Below, piece by piece: positions 6,473-11,302 of a DNA stretch of 11,302 bases. The stretch comes from JANMQK01 sp031370485. GTDB lineage: Bacteria > Acidobacteriota > Polarisedimenticolia > Gp22-AA2. Position numbers and translations under genes: made by a program. The notes below the pieces were generated by a model. It worked only from the letters and a program-made list of their open reading frames with translations. It searched no databases and was not told the origin of the DNA. Position 1 is the stretch's first letter, and the number at the start of each line of letters is the position of its first letter. The stretch spans positions 1 through 11,302 of the forward strand of contig JANMQK010000181.1 of the NCBI GenBank assembly GCA_031370485.1, in the 5' to 3' direction.

Positions 6473-8185
6473 TCATCCCTTGCGGAAAATCGAGCCAAAA
6501 AGACCCTTCTTGACCCCTTCGAGCTCGGCGAGGTCCTGCTGGGCATCCTGGTTGGCGGGATCCCACTCCAGGGCCTTCCGGAACATCTCGGCCGCCTTGG
6601 ACTGAAGCCCGCCTTTGGCGTAATGGGCTCCAAGGTCCGCGAAGGTCTGTGCGTCGGTGGGGGAAAGCTCGATCGCTTTCAGGAAGCTCTCCTCGGCTTT
6701 CTTTTTCCAGCGCGGGTTACGGCTCTGGGTCAGCCCGAGGTGGTGGAAGTACTCGGCCTTGGAGGGGTCCTGCTCGCAGGCGTTCTCGAAGAAGGAAACC
6801 GCCTCACCGAACTTCCCCTTGGCAGACAGATCCTTGCCATGCTTGAAATTCTGCCGCGCCATCTCCGCTGCGTCGGCCGTCTTGTCGGAGTGGGGGTGGT
6901 GCGACCTCTCCTGCTCCTTGTCGTATTTCTTGCGGCTTTCGGGCTGGCTCAGGGTGGAGTAGGCCTCCGTGATATGCCCGAAAACCTTCTCGGCCTTTGC
7001 CTTGGAGGCTTCATCCTTGAGCTTGTCGGGGTGAAACCTGCGGGCCAGCGCATAGTAGGCGCGGCGGATATCCTCGGAGGTGGCCATTGGCACGATCGCC
7101 AGCACGTCGTAGAGGTTCTTGTCGTGCAGGTGCTCGAACCGCTTGAGCATCTCCTTCTCAAGCTCGGTCTCCTGAACCGTGTCGACGCGTTCCACCGTGC
7201 CCGCCATGTTGCGGGGCGCCGTGGCCGGTTTCGCTTTTTGAGGCGGTGGAGGCTTGTGGGCTGGTGACGGAGGCTTCGGCGCGCCACCGTTCCCCGGGGC
7301 TCGCCGCGCGACATGCTCGGCAAGAGGCGTGGGGGAGGGCGGGGCCGCCTGAGCGGCCGGCGGAGCGGGCGGGGGAGTAACGGGCCGCGGCGATGGAGCC
7401 GCGGGCTCGGGCAGCGGCGCGGATGCCATGGAGCTCCTGTGCCAGGCGGCCGCTCCCTCGGGAGGGAGCGGCTGGCGATGCGCGCCCTCCGGCATTTCGA
7501 TGATGCCGGCGAAAGCCAGCCCGAGCAGTGCCCGCAGCGTGACTTCGTCCCCCATCGGGCTGACGATGCAGATCTCGTGGACCGTGGCGGTCCCATCCAC
7601 ACGCGAAATGATGTATCCCTCCCCCTGGTCCAGGGAGACCTCCTGGTAGCCCTGAGGCGGGCGGTGCGCTTTCTTGGCGATGCTATCGGGCGATCCCAGC
7701 CGGTTCTTGATCCACTCATCGTTGGGGACTTCCCTCGTCCAGTGCAGGAGAAGCTCCGCCGTGCTCAGGCCTGCGTCGAGCTGCTCCCGGAAGGGCAGGG
7801 CGCCCTGCTGGAACTCATACTGGCCGCGCCCGAGGCCCAGCGCGCCGTGCACCACCTTGCGCACGTGGACTTCGGTCAGGTCGTTGAGGGCTTTCCGGGC
7901 CAGGGATCCGAGCCGGACCAGTGTGGTTCCGAGAAGCTCCTCGCCGCTCTTCGCCGCCGTCGCTTCGCGCAGCTGCTCATCGAGGACACCCCCCCGGTCC
8001 TTGAACAGGCCGGTCATGCTCTCTTCGGGCAGGGTGCTGGCCGCGAACCGGATCGTGTCCCCGGAGTCGATGAAGAGCTGCCGGACCAGGTCTCCTTTCG
8101 AGAAGCGCAGGATGCCGGACCACTGGCGCCGCTGGATCTCGCTGAGAACGTCGGCCGGGCACTGGTCGGAGAGATTTCCCTTCAT
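6473..8185 (-). CDS. DUF4388 / J-domain / TPR fusion protein
   Basis: A 570-residue protein with no signal peptide, probably cytoplasmic. Residues 1-150 match the DUF4388 pattern: MKGNL start, SGILRFSKGDLVRQLFIDSGDTIRFA (about 23-48), LLGTTLVRLGSL, GQYEFQQG and a LSTAELLL block. A globular extension follows to about 235, then a Pro/Ala-rich linker (about 238-327). A J-domain (about 357-425) has YDVLAI, RRAYYALARRFHPDK with HPD at 385-387, and ITEAYSTLSQPESRKKYD. HPD implies stimulation of a DnaK-type Hsp70. Three TPR-like repeats fill about 441-560. I chose ATG 8185 over the upstream in-frame GTG 8215 because AAGGAG (8199-8194) sits eight bases before it and the family motif begins there. There is no zinc-finger or DnaJ C-terminal substrate domain, so this is a class III J-protein. 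The partner is unknown. Confidence 0.9.
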   Translation of the reverse strand: MKGNLSDQCPADVLSEIQRRQWSGILRFSKGDLVRQLFIDSGDTIRFAASTLPEESMTGLFKDRGGVLDEQLREATAAKSGEELLGTTLVRLGSLARKALNDLTEVHVRKVVHGALGLGRGQYEFQQGALPFREQLDAGLSTAELLLHWTREVPNDEWIKNRLGSPDSIAKKAHRPPQGYQEVSLDQGEGYIISRVDGTATVHEICIVSPMGDEVTLRALLGLAFAGIIEMPEGAHRQPLPPEGAAAWHRSSMASAPLPEPAAPSPRPVTPPPAPPAAQAAPPSPTPLAEHVARRAPGNGGAPKPPSPAHKPPPPQKAKPATAPRNMAGTVERVDTVQETELEKEMLKRFEHLHDKNLYDVLAIVPMATSEDIRRAYYALARRFHPDKLKDEASKAKAEKVFGHITEAYSTLSQPESRKKYDKEQERSHHPHSDKTADAAEMARQNFKHGKDLSAKGKFGEAVSFFENACEQDPSKAEYFHHLGLTQSRNPRWKKKAEESFLKAIELSPTDAQTFADLGAHYAKGGLQSKAAEMFRKALEWDPANQDAQQDLAELEGVKKGLFGSIFRKG

Positions 8186-8193
8186 CCGGGCGA

Positions 8194-8230
8194 CTCCTTG
8201 TCCGGGCGGACACACCTCCTCCTGGAGGTG
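8194..8230 (-). promoter_or_regulatory. Back-to-back hairpins plus ribosome binding site before the J-domain gene
   Basis: Read on the minus strand, CACCTCC-AGGA-GGAGGTG (8230-8213) is a perfect 7-bp stem with a 4-base loop. It is followed immediately by TGTCCG-CC-CGGACA (8212-8199), which as RNA gives a 5-bp stem with a GCCC tetraloop. AAGGAG (8199-8194) overlaps the last base, and the ATG is eight bases further. The first stem buries GGAGGTG, a near-perfect anti-SD complement. No T-tract follows, so an intrinsic terminator is unlikely. Confidence 0.5.
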
Positions 8231-8276
8231 CGCCGGGGCATACAGGCCCTGCGCATAACTTGCGTCCCGGAAGGGT

Positions 8277-9728
8277 TTAGTGCAAGTGCCGGCGGGCCAG
8301 ATCCTCGCCCCAGGAGCGGCGAAGTTCCTGCAGGGTGTAGCGGCCTACGGTCTCGAAGGCCTCGTCGACCGTCGACCCGTCCCCCATTGCCCCGAGAATG
8401 TCCACCAGGCGGTGGAACCCAAGGGTTCGCTCGAGGTGCTCCACAAAGGAAAGGGACGAGGGGTAGCTGAAGGCGGTCCCCCACTCCGCACCGGCCCGGT
8501 TCCGGTCCTCGAATTCCCTGGCGAGGGCCGCTCCGTCGGCGTCCGAGGTCGTCAGCCCTTCGACCTTCTGCGCGAGCCCCTCCTGCAGCCAGCGGGGGGC
8601 CTGGCCGCCGCTCTTTCCGGTGATGAACGCGTGCGCGAGCTCGTGCAGAAGGACGGCGCGCGATTCGCGATCGAGCTGCTTGAGCCCGCCGCAGGGAACG
8701 CGGATCTTGCCGTCGAACAGCCCGGTCACGTCGTGCCCGGCCTGGGTCGCATCGTAGAACTGCTGCCGGGGATAGAGGAATACGATGATCGCCTGCCGCG
8801 GGTAGTAGTCGAACCGCTGCACGAGGTCGGAGAACTGCCCTTCGAGGTAATCACCGATTTCGCGCGACAGGTCGGGGCCGGCCCGCTCGCCGTCGTACTT
8901 GATGGTGAAGTGGGCCGCGTCGGACCTGCGATAGTCGTGATCGATGGACAGTTCCCTCTGGACTTTGTCGATGCGCTCGCGGACCACCTGGTCCGGCCGG
9001 ATGGCGAACGCCTGCTGCCAGGCGGAGATGGCATCCTCGGGACGCTCCTGGCCGTAATAAACCTCGCCCATGAGGGCGAGGAGATCCGGGTCCTTCGGGT
9101 GGTCGATCAGGGCCCGCTCCAGTGTCGATCGGGCGTAGATGTCCTGGCCCTGGGCGAGGTAGCAGGCGGCCAGCCCAAACTGGGCCCCGGCGTTGTGCTC
9201 GTCCACCCCAAGGGCCTCCTGGAACCGGGCTCTGGCTTGATCGTAATCGCGCCGCCGGTACGCTTCCCCCCCGAGCCTGGTCAGGAGAAGAACGAGCTTG
9301 CGCTCGTTCGTCGCGCGCGCCATCGGCAGGTCGCGGACACGGCGCTTGAGATCCTCGATCAATCTCTTCGCCTCTTCGGGGGAAATATCGGCCGCCGGCG
9401 GGGCAATCCCCGGCGCGGCCGGGGCGTTGCCGGGCGCGGGCGGTTGTGCCGGCGGACGGGTGACTCCCACGGGGCCTTCGACCTTCCCTGTCGCGGGTGA
9501 CGTCGGCACGGCCGGCTGCTTGATGATCTCGGCGACGTCGGCGCGGGGAACCTGTATCGAGCGATCACCCTGGTGGATGATCACCATTCCGTCCTTCTCG
9601 ACCCAGGAGTCGGCGGCGATCGACCCGCCGTTCTTCAGCCGCACGAGGTCGGCCCGGGCCGCCGAGAGGGCGCCGTACATGAGCAGCGCCAGGGCGCAGG
9701 CCAGGCGGAAGCGGAGGGAGGTCGGCAT
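8277..9728 (-). CDS. Exported TPR protein with gluzincin (peptidase MA-like) metalloprotease domain
   Basis: A 483-residue exported protein. The signal peptide runs about 1-26 (basic start, LACALALLMYGAL core, ARA-like cleavage site); no lipobox cysteine is seen. Residues 27-70 form a small beta domain (LVRLKNGGSIAADSW) often found at the start of such proteins. A Pro-rich linker follows (about 72-115), then TPR-like helical repeats (about 140-250, with AYRRRDYDQARARFQEAL and ALIDHPKDPDLLALMGEVYY). The C-terminal domain has HELAH (362-366) and WLQEGLA with E383, the HExxH...E zinc site of gluzincins, which matches peptidase MA-like domains. The catalytic residues are intact. The ATG is five bases after the stop of the upstream SPOR gene, so the two are co-transcribed; only a weak GAGCTGA site precedes it. 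The natural substrate is unknown. Confidence 0.88.
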   Translation of the reverse strand: MPTSLRFRLACALALLMYGALSAARADLVRLKNGGSIAADSWVEKDGMVIIHQGDRSIQVPRADVAEIIKQPAVPTSPATGKVEGPVGVTRPPAQPPAPGNAPAAPGIAPPAADISPEEAKRLIEDLKRRVRDLPMARATNERKLVLLLTRLGGEAYRRRDYDQARARFQEALGVDEHNAGAQFGLAACYLAQGQDIYARSTLERALIDHPKDPDLLALMGEVYYGQERPEDAISAWQQAFAIRPDQVVRERIDKVQRELSIDHDYRRSDAAHFTIKYDGERAGPDLSREIGDYLEGQFSDLVQRFDYYPRQAIIVFLYPRQQFYDATQAGHDVTGLFDGKIRVPCGGLKQLDRESRAVLLHELAHAFITGKSGGQAPRWLQEGLAQKVEGLTTSDADGAALAREFEDRNRAGAEWGTAFSYPSSLSFVEHLERTLGFHRLVDILGAMGDGSTVDEAFETVGRYTLQELRRSWGEDLARRHLH

Positions 9729-9733
9729 GGCGA

Positions 9734-11302
9734 TCAGCTCGGCCGCCGCAGCCGCGACAGCGACGTGACGAAAGGCGGGGTCCCCTCGGCGGCGAACGCG
9801 GCCGGAAGCGAGGACACGGCGGCCAGCGCTTCTTCTTTGTCTGCGTAGACTCCCCAGCAGACCCTGTAGCAGGCGCGCCCCTTCAACGAGAATGGCAGCA
9901 CGAACAGAGACGCGTCCCCCCTCGACCGCGCGAGCGCCGTCCCGACGGTGTCCTGTTCGCAGGCGATCATCACCTGAAGGGTGAACCGCTCCACAAGAAT
10001 GGCGGCAATCATCTCCTGATAAAGGGTGGCGGCTTCGGGAAAATCACGCGCCTCGAAGTTGCGGCGCGCCGCCAGAAAACGGGCGGTGTCGGGGAAGGGG
10101 GGGGATGAGGCACGTCCCGAGAGCGGCGCGGATTTCGTGGCCGGCAAGGGGGCTGACTCGGGTGGAACCTTCTCCCGGGGCGGCTCCGACTTTGCCGGGG
10201 GTGGCTCGGGCTGCACGGCGACGGGTTGGGGCTTCGCCGGGGGTGGCTCGGGCTTCGCGGCGGCGGGCTCGGGGTTCGCCGGGAGGGGCTCGAGCTTCGC
10301 GGCGACGGGTAGAGAGCTCTCGACCGTAACGTGGCGATCCTCGGGCGGGGCGCGATGCAGGACATACCACGAAGCGATCCCGACGGCCGCCACCGCTACG
10401 GCGGCATAGACGGCAAGCCGGCCCAGACTGAGCGACCGATTTCGCGGTCCGCCCACCGTTCCATCGAAGGTCACCTCGATGGGCCCGACATGGACCCGCT
10501 CTCCGGTCTCCGGGTCGATGGCCCATGTCTCGTCTCCCCCCGAAGCCCGCGCGAAGGCGGGCAGCTCCTCATCCGGGAATCCGGGCATGGGCGCCGTCTC
10601 CGGCTGCGACGCCACGGGCTCCTCGGTCGGAGAGTTGTCGATCGGGGGTTTTCCGGCCGGCATCTGTTCCCCCCGCGAGGCCCCGGCCGGCGGCGCCCCG
10701 GCGGACTCCGGAACGGTCGGACCGGCCCCATCCAGTTCTGCAGCGTGGCCCTCGTCCCGCGTCGGCTCCGGCGGGCGGTCCTCGATAATATCATCGGCGG
10801 GGGCGTCCGCCGGCGACGATGGATCCGCCGTGGCAAGGGTTACCGGCGAAGGCTCGGGCTCGCGCTCCTCCGGCTCGGGGGCCTCCTCCTCGATCTCGAT
10901 CGGTACGATGAACGATGTCGGCGTTCGTGCGACCACCGCCGCCGGGTTTCCGAGCCTCTCGGCCAGCCCCAGGATCTCCATCGCGAGCGCAAGCTTGCCG
11001 ACCGCGAAATCGTCCAGGGAGGTGCGGCCGCTCAGCTCCCGCAGCGTCGCGCGCCCGTCGAACATGCGGGCTACCTGCTCCATGGCCGGATCGAGCTTCA
11101 GCGCCGCGAGCCGCGTGGGAAGATCGCCCACCGGCCGGTAGACCGATTCCATCGATCCGATCTCGCGGACGATCGATTCGCGGTTGGATATTTCCATCAG
11201 CGAGTCGAAGATGAGCCGCCGGGTCGGGAGACCGAGCACGGTGACCTCCTGCGGGAGCGGCCCCGGCTCCATCTGGTATGTCCCGTCCTGCAGGTCGAAG
11301 CA
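9734..11302 (-). CDS. DUF4388-like / transmembrane / SPOR-domain protein (5' end off window)
   Basis: The frame is open through the right edge (CFDLQDGTYQ precedes the first in-window ATG at 11272), so 522 residues are seen and the N-terminus is missing. Counting from that ATG, residues 1-105 resemble the second half of a DUF4388 module (GLPTRRLIFDSLMEI, FDGRATLRELSG), as in the J-domain protein two genes downstream. A long acidic, Pro-rich linker (about 125-275) leads to one membrane span (about 282-306). Outside it come a 7-residue Pro-rich repeat tract (326-367), a short helical segment (about 397-425) and a C-terminal SPOR-like domain (about 429-508: FTLQVMIAC, then ACYRVCWGVYADKEEALAAV). 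SPOR domains bind glycan strands stripped of peptides at division septa. Predicted topology is N-terminus inside, SPOR in the periplasm. The SPOR call is good; the DUF4388 call rests on a fragment. Confidence 0.82.
   Translation of the reverse strand, partial: CFDLQDGTYQMEPGPLPQEVTVLGLPTRRLIFDSLMEISNRESIVREIGSMESVYRPVGDLPTRLAALKLDPAMEQVARMFDGRATLRELSGRTSLDDFAVGKLALAMEILGLAERLGNPAAVVARTPTSFIVPIEIEEEAPEPEEREPEPSPVTLATADPSSPADAPADDIIEDRPPEPTRDEGHAAELDGAGPTVPESAGAPPAGASRGEQMPAGKPPIDNSPTEEPVASQPETAPMPGFPDEELPAFARASGGDETWAIDPETGERVHVGPIEVTFDGTVGGPRNRSLSLGRLAVYAAVAVAAVGIASWYVLHRAPPEDRHVTVESSLPVAAKLEPLPANPEPAAAKPEPPPAKPQPVAVQPEPPPAKSEPPREKVPPESAPLPATKSAPLSGRASSPPFPDTARFLAARRNFEARDFPEAATLYQEMIAAILVERFTLQVMIACEQDTVGTALARSRGDASLFVLPFSLKGRACYRVCWGVYADKEEALAAVSSLPAAFAAEGTPPFVTSLSRLRRPS
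10172..10297 (-). repeat. Six tandem 21-bp (7-residue) Pro-rich coding repeats
   Basis: Within the SPOR gene, residues 326-367 fall into six heptads: KLEPLPA, NPEPAAA, KPEPPPA, KPQPVAV, QPEPPPA and KSEPPRE. The x-P/L-E/Q-P core recurs every 21 bp. Such Lys/Glu/Pro tracts are stiff spacers, here probably spanning the periplasm between the membrane helix and the SPOR domain. Unit number may vary between strains. Confidence 0.8.

Noticed and set aside
8213..8215. GTG at 8215 as start of the J-domain gene
   Set aside because: It would put the AAGGAG ribosome site inside the coding region and sits in a hairpin arm. The family motif begins at the ATG at 8185.
8213..8230. Intrinsic terminator after the protease gene
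   Set aside because: The stem is good but no U-run follows in the minus direction, and a second stem and ribosome site come directly after.
7313..9500. Large plus-strand frames (385 and 406 codons) opposite the J-domain and protease genes
   Set aside because: Both are shadows of well-supported minus-strand genes. Absence of stops is expected at this GC content.
10133..10310. CRISPR-like or mobile-element repeats
   Set aside because: The 21-bp periodicity is in-frame, has no spacers and encodes a Pro-rich linker.

Overview
The window is GC-rich, densely packed bacterial chromosomal DNA. Coding regions are nearly gapless and the longest stretch without a gene is about 130 bp. There are no tRNAs, rRNAs, insertion sequences, CRISPR arrays or phage genes that I can see. 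High GC, a PknB-type kinase carrying an extracytoplasmic FxLYD-like domain, DUF4388 proteins, a SPOR-domain protein and a secreted TPR/metallopeptidase together suggest a Gram-negative, soil or sediment type lineage such as Acidobacteriota or a Myxococcota-like group. That placement is inference. Both edges cut through genes, so this may be a whole metagenomic contig.

Layout. (1) Plus strand, 3-1507: the 3' bulk of miaA (tRNA dimethylallyltransferase), overlapping by 10 bp a CDP-alcohol phosphatidyltransferase of the PgsA-like superfamily. (2) Minus strand, 4679 down to 1508: a tightly coupled transporter operon. It holds a LeuT-type Na+-coupled amino-acid symporter (NSS), a 44-residue single-span MetS-like small subunit and a 12-TM APC amino-acid permease. 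Both junctions are ATGA overlaps. A very good sigma70-type promoter sits just upstream, and a 10-codon mini-ORF is itself ATGA-coupled to the NSS start. The operon meets the plus-strand genes stop to stop with no spacer. (3) Minus strand, 6340-4766: a transmembrane Ser/Thr kinase with its own promoter and a structured leader. (4) Minus strand, 11302-6473: a three-gene group of a DUF4388-like/TM/SPOR protein (5' end off the window), a secreted TPR protein with a gluzincin HELAH protease site, and a DUF4388/J-domain/TPR fusion preceded by two back-to-back hairpins.

How they may work together. miaA and the phosphatidyltransferase are housekeeping. The transporter operon probably imports aliphatic amino acids: the NSS keeps nearly all LeuT sodium and substrate positions and the glutamate that makes LeuT-type carriers chloride-independent. 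The minus-strand block reads as an envelope and protein-quality-control neighbourhood: kinase sensor, J-domain co-chaperone scaffold, exported protease and peptidoglycan-binding SPOR protein. Two adjacent genes appear to share the DUF4388 module, which makes a functional link between them plausible but unproven. I see no unambiguous new defence or mobile system. The most unusual signals are the leader structures (4676-4749, 6348-6467, 8194-8230) and the DUF4388-J-TPR and DUF4388-SPOR architectures.
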